DNA of 64,000 bases from Chitinophaga skermanii (lineage in GTDB: Bacteria > Bacteroidota > Bacteroidia > Chitinophagales > Chitinophagaceae). The notes beneath the pieces were generated by a model, which had not been told where the DNA came from, did no database searches, and saw only the letters and a program-made list of their open reading frames with translations. Position numbers and translations under genes: made by a program. Numbering within the stretch: the stretch's first letter is position 1; each line of letters begins with the position of its first letter. The stretch lies in contig NZ_QLLL01000002.1 of assembly GCF_003259335.1 (NCBI RefSeq), positions 248,001 to 312,000 on the forward strand, in the 5' to 3' direction. This document shows, in pieces, positions 10,801-18,472 of this stretch.

Positions 10801-11456
10801 TCACGGGTATTTATATTTCTGGTCACCCGCTCGACGATTATAAGTTCGAAATTAAGCATTACCACATGAATACCATCCAGGACTTAACCGAGTACCAACT
10901 CGAGTTAGCTACGCCAACGGGTGGTGGTCGTTCGAGGGAAAAGAACTTCAGGTTACCGGTATTCCTTACCACGGCCATGGAGCGTATTTCGCGTAACAAT
11001 AAGCAGTTTGGCGTAATGGGTATTGAAGATTATACCGGTAAGTTCGAATTTGCCTTGTTCAGCGAAGATTATTTGAAGTTTTTACCTTACTTCAAACCAG
11101 GTTTGTGCTTATTTATCAACGGTGGTTTCAAATCCCGTCGTTTCAATGAAAACGAGTACGAATTCAAAATAAATAGCATCCAATTGCTCCAAGAAGTGAA
11201 AAAAACTCATACAAAGCAAATTGGCCTATTTACTTCGCCTAAATTACTAACGCCGGAAATGGTAGACTTCCTAGCAGAAAATGCGAATAAGTTCCCAGGC
11301 AATAGTAAGTTATATATGCAACTCGCTGATAATGATGAAGATATTGTGGTTAAAATGCATACCTTTAACCGCGGTATTGAGATGAATGACGAGTTGGCAC
11401 ATTACTTGGCAAAACAGCCGGATATTGATCTGTATATAGAGACAATCAATAGGTAA
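7818..11456 (+). CDS. dnaE: DNA polymerase III alpha subunit
   Basis: The replicative C-family DNA polymerase, 1212 residues, close to the usual length for Bacteroidota DnaE. Order of domains: PHP domain from the N-terminus (HLHVHTQYSLLDG, later TDHGNMFG), the polymerase palm with the catalytic aspartates in PDIDTDF (423-429), fingers and helix-hairpin-helix region, then an OB-fold region toward the C-terminus (about 1000-1120). The GPGRGSAAGS block precedes the palm motif. It synthesises DNA as part of the Pol III holoenzyme. It has its own promoter and is followed 115 bp later by the trxA locus. Nothing is broken. Confidence 0.97.
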   Translation: MKFSHLHVHTQYSLLDGAADIKQLYKKAMASNQPALAITDHGNMFGVFSFVAEAYNNRLNPEDPKDKRLKVKPIVGCEFYVVENRHKRSFTREEKDQRFHQVLLAKNDEGYRNLIKLCSLGYMEGLYGKYPRIDKELVLQYHKGLIATTCCLGASVPRAILRKGEEEGEKEFKWWLDIFGEDFYVEMQRHGIPEQDKVNEVLVRFAKKYNVKIIASNDSHYVDQQDANAHDILLCINTGEKKSTPTMKDFADDDVMVKNKRFAFYNDQFYFKTTEEMSALFHDLPAAIDNTNEIVDKVELLDLKRDILLPNFPIPKEFFTQDQYLRHLTMMGAKERYNDLTPEIEERLNFELQTIENMGFAGYFLIVSDFIKAGRDLGVFIGPGRGSAAGSAVAYCIGITNIDPVKYNLLFERFLNPERKSMPDIDTDFDDEGRQKVIDYVVQKYGKNQVAQIITYGTMAAKMSIKDVARVLDLPLQESNALAKLVPEKPGIQLDRIFNAPLDGEKSLSDKEGLMGEDLENVKKLREIIKGEDLQAEVLREACVLEGSVRNTGIHAAGIIIAPQDLSELIPVSTAKDSDLLVTQFEGSIIESAGVIKMDFLGLKTLTIIKGALALIKKNHGVEISIDDIPLDDAKTYELYQKGETNGTFQFESPGMQKYLRELKPDRFDDLIAMNALYRPGPLEYIPLFIKRKLGLEPTVYDLAEMEEYLGETYGITVYQEQVMLLSQKLANFSKGDADVLRKAMGKKQKAVLDKMKSQFMDGCAKNGHDLKVCDKVWTDWEAFASYAFNKSHSTCYAFVAYQTAYLKAHYPSEYMASVLNNASNIEKITFFMEECKRMGIDVLPPDVNESFNGFAVNKQGQVRFGFSGLKGVGEAAIESLIEEREKGGPYTSIFDMIKRVNQRAVNKKSLEALAMSGAFDCFTELHRAQYFHKPDGDPTTGLEKIVKFGNQVSAGSSGMGSLFGDEGLPEVTPPKIPPCDPWPLTIKLNNERDITGIYISGHPLDDYKFEIKHYHMNTIQDLTEYQLELATPTGGGRSREKNFRLPVFLTTAMERISRNNKQFGVMGIEDYTGKFEFALFSEDYLKFLPYFKPGLCLFINGGFKSRRFNENEYEFKINSIQLLQEVKKTHTKQIGLFTSPKLLTPEMVDFLAENANKFPGNSKLYMQLADNDEDIVVKMHTFNRGIEMNDELAHYLAKQPDIDLYIETINR

Positions 11457-11473
11457 ACTGTCAAAAAATCACC

Positions 11474-11481
11474 TACTTTTG
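11474..11481 (+). promoter_or_regulatory. Predicted -7 box of the trxA promoter
   Basis: TACTTTTG matches TAnnTTTG exactly and lies 90 bp before the trxA ATG. No convincing -33 element was found upstream. The promoter appears intact although the gene behind it is frameshifted. Confidence 0.5.
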
Positions 11482-11571
11482 TGTATGGTTTAGTTATTGC
11501 AATCAACAATACATTGAACTAATAATCACCAACTAATTATAAAAAGATCTTACAAATTAAATTTTAAAAAA

Positions 11572-11893
11572 ATGGCTTTAGTATTTACTGATGCAAACTT
11601 CAAGTCTGCAGTGTTAGAAAGCGATAAATTATCCGTAGTTGATTTTTGGGCAGAATGGTGTGGTCCTTGCCGCGCGATCGGTCCAGTTATCGATGAGTTA
11701 GTTATCGAAAGACTACGAAGGTAAAGTGAATATCGGTAAAATCGATTTAGATAACAACCCAGTTGTTTCTACAGATTACGGTGTAACTAGCATCCCAACT
11801 ATCTTGTTCATCAAAAACGGTCAAGTTGTTGACAAACAAGTAGGTGCAGTTCCTAAATCTGTATTGGATAAAAAAATCCAAGCGAACCTCTAA
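11572..11893 (+). pseudogene. trxA: Thioredoxin, frameshifted by a 4-bp tandem duplication
   Basis: Starting at ATG 11572 the frame encodes a normal thioredoxin N-terminus with the active site WCGPC (residues 29-33). It reaches DEL at residues 41-43, turns into VIERLRR and stops at TAA 11722-11724 after 50 residues. The rest of a thioredoxin (KVNIGKIDLDNN, the cis-proline block SIPTILFIKNG, stop 11891-11893) continues in the +1 frame. The cause is visible: GTTA occurs twice in a row at 11697-11704. Removing one GTTA restores an uninterrupted 105-residue thioredoxin reading [10 protein letters not shown]. Thioredoxin donates electrons to ribonucleotide reductase and reduces protein disulfides. 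The lesion may be real, polymorphic or an assembly error. Confidence 0.9.
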
Positions 11894-11917
11894 TCGGTTT
11901 CGTACAAGATATACAGA

Positions 11918-11947
11918 AAAGCCTGGTCATCCGACCGGGCTTTTTTT
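11918..11947 (+). terminator. Intrinsic terminator after trxA
   Basis: AAGCCTGGTC pairs with GACCGGGCTT (one G-U pair) around a 4-nt loop and is followed by seven T, 25 bp after the trxA stop. Confidence 0.85.
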
Positions 11948-12605
11948 ATGCGCTATCACTTCTTCCTCATACCTATTAGCTCCCTATTCGTAGCTACCCA
12001 ATTCCCTACCTTACCCTATACCCTTACCTGTTATTCCAAGTATTTTTAAGTACTGCTGCCTATCCCTCCCCTAATTATACCCTATCCTTTGCCTATCTCC
12101 ACCCTATCTCGAGCCTATCCTAAGCCTATCTAAAGCCTATCCTAAGCCTATCTCGACCCTATCCCCCCTTCGTATAACTATATGGTTTATAGTTAATTAG
12201 CAAATTTGGAGCTATCCCTCTCCTTTATAACACATTATTCCACAAGACGTTACAAGGTTTTGGACCCAGATTTCGCAGTGATAGCCTCATGTACGAGGGA
12301 TGCTTTACATAATAAAGCAAGCCGTTACTAAAAGGTATCATTTAATCTCATCATAAGGAGATAAATGCGCATGATCTTAGTCGATTCTTTTTATAACAAA
12401 TTGTATCTCATAGCATGCATACAAATCAGCTAAGTAAAACATACGTCAAACTTCAAATTTGATCTATTACATACCTATGATTTTTAATATTTAATGCTAT
12501 TTTTAAAGTAAAACATTAAAATCCACTTTAATTAAGCAATAATTTATTGCCGTACCAGGTATTTTACCTTTTTTTGCTTTTTGAATTTTGAAATCAACAA
12601 TATTT
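11948..12605. other. Gene-free region between trxA and the nucleoside transporter
   Basis: About 650 bp with no supported gene. It holds a CT-rich tandem array (12081-12168), a perfect 7-bp inverted repeat (TGCTTTA/TAAAGCA, 12301-12319), and a 22-codon open frame (12365-12433) preceded by AAGGAG, which is unusual in this phylum but too short to call. The promoter for the transporter must lie in the AT-rich 3' part; no clear TAnnTTTG was found there. Confidence 0.55.
12081..12168. repeat. Tandem array of eight 11-bp units (CCTATCnnnnS)
   Basis: Eight consecutive units of exactly 11 bp, each beginning CCTATC, for example CCTATCCTTTG, CCTATCTCGAG and CCTATCCTAAG. More degenerate CCTA-rich sequence continues upstream to about 12004. 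The period is not a multiple of three and there is no open frame, so it is a DNA- or RNA-level repeat. Its layout resembles the CCTTTGA array inside the 1.2-kb dispersed repeats. Confidence 0.85.
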
Positions 12606-14249
12606 ATGTCTTCTATTGGGGAAAATATTGCCCGGGGTGCCTTGGGCATGTTATTTTTAGTGGCTGTATGTTATGTATTGAGTAATAACCGCAAGGCTGT
12701 AGATTGGAAATTAGTAGGTATGGGCATTTTCGCCCAAGTGATGTTTGCTTTGGGCGTGCTAAATACCACTGTCTTCGGTCAACCTGTATTCTGGATTATT
12801 TTCGGTATTGCACTCATCTACATCATCTTCAACCGCGCCATCCAAAACCAAAAGAAAGGTGTTAGCCTTCAACTCGATGGTCTTTCTATTCTCTATGCTG
12901 TTGCTGCTTTAGCCATCTTCTTCTTTGGCGCCATCCGCAGTCAAACTTATTCGTTTAATAGTCTTGCCCTTACCGGTGGTTTAGTCATTCCTTTGATCTT
13001 GCTTACGCAATTAGCGAAAAAGAACATGGAACTGATGAAATGGACCATTTTAACGGCTTGTATGATACTAACTATTTGCGTGTACACGGCTGTGTGCCCA
13101 CCCGCAGTTTTTAGAAACGTACTGTCGGCCAGCTCGGATGTGTTCGTAGAGTTGATCGATATCAGCCATAAGGGTACCGAATTTATTTTCGGGGAATTAG
13201 CGAATGCCAGTGGTAGCTGGGCCTACATCTTTGGTGTACAAGTATTGCCTAATATCATCTTCTTTGCTGCCTTATCATCTGTTTTATACTACTTAGGTAT
13301 CTTGCAAAAGATCGTATTCGTATTTGCTTACGTGTTGAACAAACTCAATATCTCTGGTTCTGAAAGCGTATCAACGGCTGCTAACATCTTCCTCGGTCAA
13401 ACCGAAGCGCCGTTAATGATTCGCCCCTACTTGGAGAAAATGACGCGTTCAGAGATCCTCTGTATTATGATTGGCGGTATGGCCAACACGGCAGGTAGCG
13501 TATTGGCTGCCTACGTAAATATGCTCGGCGGAAACGACCCCGTTCAGCAGAAATTCTTCGCCTTACACATGCTTTCCCAATCGATCATGAGCGCCCCCGC
13601 CGCGATCGTTTGCTCTAAAATATTATTCCCTCAAACCGAAGGGCACCTCATCACGAAAGAACTCAAAATCCCGAAAGAGAAATTGGGCGACAACTTCCTC
13701 GATGCATTATCCCTCGGTACAACCGACGGTTTAAAATTAGCCGTAAACGTAGGTGCGATGCTTATCGTATTTACCGCGTTGATGTGGTTAGCAAATTCCC
13801 TCCTTTTATGGGTAGGTGATATCACCCACTTAAACCCAAGCATTGCCGCTGCCACCGACGGCAGGTACAAAGAATTGTCGTTACAGATGATTTTAGGCTA
13901 TGTTTTTGCCCCAGTCGCCTGGCTAATTGGGGTAGCTAAGCAGGATATGTTGGCCATTGGTCAATTATTAGGCGAAAAAACGATTTTGAATGAATTTGTG
14001 GCGTATATTTCACTCGGACAAATGAAGTCTGCGAACGTCATTCAAGATCCAAAATCTTTATTGATTGCAACGTATGCATTGTCGGGCTTCGCCAACTTCG
14101 CATCCATTGGTATTCAAATTGGCGGTATTAGTCAATTAGCCCCGAATCAACGTAAGAACTTAACCGAATTAGGTGTGAAAGCATTAGTAGGTGGTACAAT
14201 TGCCTGTTTAATGTGTGCATGTATTGCGGGCGCTTTATTCGATAAGTAA
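12606..14249 (+). CDS. Concentrative nucleoside transporter, NupC/CNT family
   Basis: A polytopic membrane protein of 547 residues from the ATG at 12606; an in-frame TTG at 12588 would add six residues but is less likely. CNT family signs: an N-terminal three-helix part, then the transport core with GQTEAPLMIRPYL (substrate-binding loop), MIGGMANTAGSVLAAYV and the C-terminal gate with SGFANFASIGIQIGG. These match residues binding nucleoside and cation in known CNTs. It imports nucleosides with Na+ or H+. It is longer than E. coli NupC (about 400) because of inserted segments near residues 120-220, common in Bacteroidota. Confidence 0.92.
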   Translation: MSSIGENIARGALGMLFLVAVCYVLSNNRKAVDWKLVGMGIFAQVMFALGVLNTTVFGQPVFWIIFGIALIYIIFNRAIQNQKKGVSLQLDGLSILYAVAALAIFFFGAIRSQTYSFNSLALTGGLVIPLILLTQLAKKNMELMKWTILTACMILTICVYTAVCPPAVFRNVLSASSDVFVELIDISHKGTEFIFGELANASGSWAYIFGVQVLPNIIFFAALSSVLYYLGILQKIVFVFAYVLNKLNISGSESVSTAANIFLGQTEAPLMIRPYLEKMTRSEILCIMIGGMANTAGSVLAAYVNMLGGNDPVQQKFFALHMLSQSIMSAPAAIVCSKILFPQTEGHLITKELKIPKEKLGDNFLDALSLGTTDGLKLAVNVGAMLIVFTALMWLANSLLLWVGDITHLNPSIAAATDGRYKELSLQMILGYVFAPVAWLIGVAKQDMLAIGQLLGEKTILNEFVAYISLGQMKSANVIQDPKSLLIATYALSGFANFASIGIQIGGISQLAPNQRKNLTELGVKALVGGTIACLMCACIAGALFDK

Positions 14250-14341
14250 AAACATATTCGCGCAAGGAGAGTGTAGGTAGCAAATAGTGTAAGCGCGGGA
14301 AACTCTATTCGACTGTCGGTTACACTTTAAACTATAGATAT

Positions 14342-16483
14342 TTGCGTACCTGTACTCTCCTTATTTTCGTATTCACGATGATGACTTCTGCGTTGTTGGC
14401 TCAACAACCTAGAAAATGCGGCACCGCGGAAGTATTAGATAAAAAATTAAAAGGTAGCGCCAAGCTGCAATTAGCCTATACCGAGTTGGAAAATCAATTA
14501 CAACTCAAACAACAACAGCGCGTCCTTAACAAATCATTCCTCCGCGAACCTACCGTTACCATCCCGGTTGTAGTGCATGTTGTATTACCGAATCCAAGCG
14601 TAGTAACAGATGCACAAATTCTCTCGCAAATCGAGCAATTAAACAAAGATTATTCTGCTACCAATACCGATATAACTAAGGTACCGGGCGTTTGGCAAGG
14701 TATTATTGGCAATGCAGGTTTACAATTCTGCCTGGCACAACGTACCCCTTCCGGCGACCCAACTACAGGTATCACAAGAACGGTAACATCCGCTTCAGGC
14801 TTCGATATTACCAACTCCGCTTCCCGCGTAAAACACAATAATACAGGTGGTAAAGATGCATGGGACACGAATAAATACTTGAATATCTGGGTATGTGCCC
14901 TCAACGATAACTACCTCGGCGTAGCTACTCCTCCCGGCCCTGCTTTCCCAGCATCGGAACAAGGGGTAGTAGTGTTGTATACCGGTTTCGGTAATACAGG
15001 TGCCGCCCGTGCGCCTTATAATTTAGGCAGAACGGCCACCCACGAAATTGGCCACTTCTTTAATTTAAGGCATATTTGGGGTGATGATAATGGTGCTTGT
15101 ACCGTAGACGATGGCGTAAACGATACCCCCTTACAAGGCGCAGAAAATTACAACTGCCCTACCTTCCCCCTTACCGATAATTGCACTACCACCGCTCCCG
15201 GCGTTATGTTCATGAACTACATGGATTACGTGTACGATGCTTGTATGTACCTTTTTACTGCAGGCCAAGTAGATCGCATGCGTAGCGCACTCGATGTTTC
15301 CCGCGCCAGCTTAAAAACTTCCGATGGTTGCCAACCCGTTGTATTAGAACCCAACGACGCTTCCATCTCCGCTATTACACAGCCTGTTGGCGACGTGTGT
15401 AACCCTGCCCAAACACCTATTGTAACGCTCCTCAATAAAGGCAGCCTCCCCCTCACGAAAGTAACGATCAAATATAAAATCGATAACGGCAACGTAATTA
15501 GCTATAACTGGACCGGTAACCTAGCAACCATGGCTACCGCTTCCGTTAACCTAGCCGCTATTAACGCCACCGGTGGTGCACATACCATTACCGTGTACAG
15601 CGAACTTCCTAACGGTGTTGCCGATCAACAAACCGGCAACGATACCTTAACGAAGAACTTTACATACCTCGCTATCACAAGCTACCCGTATACACAAGAT
15701 TTTGAAGCAGGCGTTATTCCGCCGGCCGACTGGTCGATTATTAATTACGATAACTCGTACACTTGGCAACTTGCCAATACAGGCCGCAATAGTAGTCGTT
15801 CTATTATGATGAACAACTACTTCTATGCAGCCAACGACCAAGTCGACGACCTTCTCAGCCCCCGCTTCCAAGGTAATAACGACGACTCTGTGCTGTTGTA
15901 TTTCGACTTAGCAGCGGCTGTTGTAAGCCCTACTTCTACCATTAACAACCTATGGGATACATTAGAGGTGCTTGTTACCACCGATTGTGGTCAAACCTTC
16001 ATCCCAACAGGCTATAAGAAATGGGGTGCTTCACTTATAACCCGGCCAACACCATTCAACGGTAATTTCGTGCCTACTTCTAACGAATGGCGCAGAGATA
16101 CGGTGAACTTAACGCCGTTTACAAAAAATAAAGACTTTAGGGTAGTGTTCAGAAGTACCGCCAACTACGAGAACAATATCTACCTGGATAATATTCATAT
16201 CGTGCAGAAAGAAGTGAATAAGAACCTGAGAGAAAAAGGTATCTTGCTCATTCCCAACCCTTTCCAACAAACATTCTACATCGTTTTCTATCAAATACCG
16301 GAAGACTTGGAAACCGTAGCCGTTTACGATGTTTCCGGAAGACAAGTCACGCAGAAGTCAGCCACGGAACTAGTTAATAACAAGCTCACTTTTGATTTGG
16401 TAAATGCCCCAAATGGTGTTTACTTTGTGAAGTTGTTTTACAAGAACAAGGTGAAGACTTATAAACTAGTGAAAGTACAATGA
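14342..16483 (+). CDS. M43-type zinc metalloprotease with T9SS C-terminal sorting domain
   Basis: 713 residues from a TTG start at 14342, which gives a complete signal peptide (basic start, hydrophobic core, cut after LLAQ); an internal ATG would leave only a short signal. The catalytic domain has the M43 zinc motif HEIGHFFNLRH (HEIGH at 234-238) followed by the family glycine/aspartate and a MNYMDY Met-turn. The middle carries CARDB-like and jelly-roll-like beta domains. The end is a type A T9SS sorting domain (LIPNPF, VYDVSGR, GVYFVKL, final KLVKVQ). The protein is therefore secreted and probably surface-attached. Its stop overlaps the start of mqnE by 4 bp. Confidence 0.92.
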   Translation: MRTCTLLIFVFTMMTSALLAQQPRKCGTAEVLDKKLKGSAKLQLAYTELENQLQLKQQQRVLNKSFLREPTVTIPVVVHVVLPNPSVVTDAQILSQIEQLNKDYSATNTDITKVPGVWQGIIGNAGLQFCLAQRTPSGDPTTGITRTVTSASGFDITNSASRVKHNNTGGKDAWDTNKYLNIWVCALNDNYLGVATPPGPAFPASEQGVVVLYTGFGNTGAARAPYNLGRTATHEIGHFFNLRHIWGDDNGACTVDDGVNDTPLQGAENYNCPTFPLTDNCTTTAPGVMFMNYMDYVYDACMYLFTAGQVDRMRSALDVSRASLKTSDGCQPVVLEPNDASISAITQPVGDVCNPAQTPIVTLLNKGSLPLTKVTIKYKIDNGNVISYNWTGNLATMATASVNLAAINATGGAHTITVYSELPNGVADQQTGNDTLTKNFTYLAITSYPYTQDFEAGVIPPADWSIINYDNSYTWQLANTGRNSSRSIMMNNYFYAANDQVDDLLSPRFQGNNDDSVLLYFDLAAAVVSPTSTINNLWDTLEVLVTTDCGQTFIPTGYKKWGASLITRPTPFNGNFVPTSNEWRRDTVNLTPFTKNKDFRVVFRSTANYENNIYLDNIHIVQKEVNKNLREKGILLIPNPFQQTFYIVFYQIPEDLETVAVYDVSGRQVTQKSATELVNNKLTFDLVNAPNGVYFVKLFYKNKVKTYKLVKVQ

Positions 16484-17676
16484 TGACAACGATCGATACA
16501 CAACTCACGCTAGAAGCAATTCTACAAGAACCAACGCTCGATAAAGAATTAAAAAGGATTGCAGATAAGGTAATCAACAAGGAGCGACTTACACCTGCAG
16601 AAGGCATTACATTATTTGAAAAAGGCGAGTTAGGCTTTGTAGGAAGCTTGGCGAACTTTGTACGAGAGCGAATGCACGGTGATAAAACTTATTTCAACAG
16701 GAACTTCCATATTGAACCCACGAACGTATGCGTGTTTACATGCAAGTTCTGTTCTTATTCGCGCTTGTACAAAAACCGCGAAGATGGTTGGGAACTCAGC
16801 ATCGACGAGATGTTGGATATTGTGAAAAAGTACGATCACCAACCCGTTACGGAAGTACACATCGTAGGTGGCGTGCATCCTAAAATGCAGTTAGACTTCT
16901 TCTGCGAACTCATTCAAAAAATCAAGGCGCACAGGCCTGGTTTACATATCAAAGGATTTACGGCCGTTGAATTGGATTACATGTTCCGTAAAGCCAAATT
17001 AACCACCGAAGAAGGTATGCGTAAACTCCGCGAAGCGGGCTTACAATCCATGCCGGGCGGTGGTGCGGAAATCTTCCATCCCGACGTACGTAACCAAATC
17101 TGCCATGATAAGGTGGACGGCGAAGGTTGGTTAGCCATTCACCGCGCAGCACACAATGAAGGTATGCACACCAATGCCACCATGCTTTACGGTCACGTAG
17201 AAGAATATTGGCACCGTGTAGATCATATGGAGAAATTACGCCAGTTACAAGACGAAACAGGCGGTTTCAACACCTTCATTCCATTAAAGTTCAGGAACAA
17301 AGAAAACGACATGGAAGACGTTCCAGAATCTTCTATCATTGAAGATTTAAGAATGTACGCCATTGCTCGTTTGTACATGGATAACTTCCCACACTTAAAA
17401 GCTTATTGGCCAATGCTCGGTAGAAGTACAGCGCAATTGACCCTCGCTTTCGGTGTGAACGATTTAGACGGTACGATCGACGATACCACGAAGATCTACT
17501 CTATGGCCGGCGCGGAAGAACAAACGCCATCTATGAGTACAGCTCAACTGGCTTTGTTGATCAAACAAGCAGGTAGAAGACCGGTAGAACGTGATACCGT
17601 GTACAACGAAATCCAAGATTTCACAGATGTACAGTTCACCGACGAAGAAATCCTCGGTTCCACTAAAAAGAACTAA
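16480..17676 (+). CDS. mqnE: Aminofutalosine synthase, radical SAM
   Basis: A 398-residue radical SAM enzyme with the cluster motif Cys84-x3-Cys88-x2-Cys91 (NVCVFTCKFC). The MqnE-specific block MPGGGAEIF, the VHIVGGVHP segment and the HIKGFTAVE segment distinguish it from MqnC. It joins 3-enolpyruvoyloxybenzoate and SAM-derived adenosine to form aminofutalosine in the futalosine route to menaquinone. The start is an ATGA overlap with the secreted protease gene. Coupled translation of a cytoplasmic quinone enzyme to a secreted protease is unexpected. A terminator follows at 17703. No other mqn gene is in the window. Confidence 0.92.
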   Translation: MMTTIDTQLTLEAILQEPTLDKELKRIADKVINKERLTPAEGITLFEKGELGFVGSLANFVRERMHGDKTYFNRNFHIEPTNVCVFTCKFCSYSRLYKNREDGWELSIDEMLDIVKKYDHQPVTEVHIVGGVHPKMQLDFFCELIQKIKAHRPGLHIKGFTAVELDYMFRKAKLTTEEGMRKLREAGLQSMPGGGAEIFHPDVRNQICHDKVDGEGWLAIHRAAHNEGMHTNATMLYGHVEEYWHRVDHMEKLRQLQDETGGFNTFIPLKFRNKENDMEDVPESSIIEDLRMYAIARLYMDNFPHLKAYWPMLGRSTAQLTLAFGVNDLDGTIDDTTKIYSMAGAEEQTPSMSTAQLALLIKQAGRRPVERDTVYNEIQDFTDVQFTDEEILGSTKKN

Positions 17677-17702
17677 ACCAGTATTCAAATTGTTTTTATA
17701 TA

Positions 17703-17732
17703 AAGCCATACCCACCAAGTATGGCTTTTTTT
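17703..17732 (+). terminator. Intrinsic terminator after mqnE
   Basis: Perfect 9-bp stem AAGCCATAC/GTATGGCTT with a 7-nt loop and a run of seven T, 26 bp after the mqnE stop. Confidence 0.88.
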
Positions 17733-17871
17733 GTCCAGCAGCTTACTCCATTTACCAATTATCGTGTAGCCCTACCCGTTAGGGACGGGATTTTTTACAA
17801 TTATTACGAAATTCATCCTTTGCCGGATGGAAATCTTTCCTAACTTCATGTACCTAAAACGATTTTGCAAC

Positions 17872-18393
17872 ATGACATTTCTTCCTAAAATATTGATCAC
17901 GCTCGGCGTTGTTTCATATTTAGCTGCATGTAATAACAATCCAGGCGCTACGAATGGTAGTAATGCAGGAAGTAATACCAGCACTGTAGAAGACCAAGGC
18001 CCTGCTTTTAAGAAGCAAGGCGAATTGTGGTTCATCTCTAAACAAAACAACGATACCATTCGTAAAATCGATATCGAAGTGGCCCGCACCGACGAAGAAC
18101 GTGCTAAAGGTTTGATGTACCGCCGCTCTATGGAGGAAACCCAAGGCATGCTGTTTATTTTCGACGTAGCTGAAGAACAGTCATTCTGGATGAAGAACAC
18201 CTACATTTCACTCGACCTCCTGTACATCGGCGAAAACAAGGAAATCGTTTCTATCCAGAAATATGCTACTCCCCTATCCGAAGATGGATTGCCTTCTTAC
18301 AAAAAGGCCCTATACGTGGTAGAAGTTGTAGGCGGGTATTGTGATAAATACCACATTACCTACGGCGACAAGATCGATTTTAAGTTAGATTAA
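17872..18393 (+). CDS. DUF192 family lipoprotein
   Basis: From ATG 17872 the product is 173 residues with a lipoprotein signal (LAAC lipobox) and a low-complexity N/G/S linker. A complete DUF192 domain follows, with the marks RTDEERAKGLMYRRSM, QGMLFIFD, FWMKNTYISLDLLYI and the C-terminal VVEVVGGY. An in-frame upstream ATG at 17827 would put 15 residues before the signal, and a promoter-like TTTG...TAACTTCA (17819-17848) sits inside that extension, favouring the later start. The molecular function of DUF192 proteins is not established. Conserved residues are present, so it is probably functional. Confidence 0.87.
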   Translation: MTFLPKILITLGVVSYLAACNNNPGATNGSNAGSNTSTVEDQGPAFKKQGELWFISKQNNDTIRKIDIEVARTDEERAKGLMYRRSMEETQGMLFIFDVAEEQSFWMKNTYISLDLLYIGENKEIVSIQKYATPLSEDGLPSYKKALYVVEVVGGYCDKYHITYGDKIDFKLD

Positions 18394-18417
18394 TCATTGA
18401 TACAGCAATAAAAGAAA

Positions 18418-18452
18418 AAACCTTTCTAGGCATGGCTTAGAAAGGTTTTTTT
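18418..18452. terminator. Bidirectional terminator between convergent genes
   Basis: Perfect 11-bp stem AAACCTTTCTA/TAGAAAGGTTT with a 9-nt loop, flanked by A on the left and T on the right. It serves the DUF192 gene (+) and the cytochrome gene ending at 18473 (-). Confidence 0.88.
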
Positions 18453-18472
18453 ATTGTAAGAAAGTAAATACG

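Noticed and set aside
12365..12433. 22-codon open frame with an AAGGAG site
   Set aside because: Too short, no recognisable peptide, and Shine-Dalgarno sites are weak evidence in this phylum; mentioned only within the intergenic entry.
12588..12605. TTG start for the nucleoside transporter
   Set aside because: The ATG at 12606 gives a natural N-terminus; the added six residues have no support.
17823..17871. Longer N-terminus for the DUF192 lipoprotein
   Set aside because: It would place 15 residues before a perfect lipoprotein signal and overlaps promoter-like sequence.
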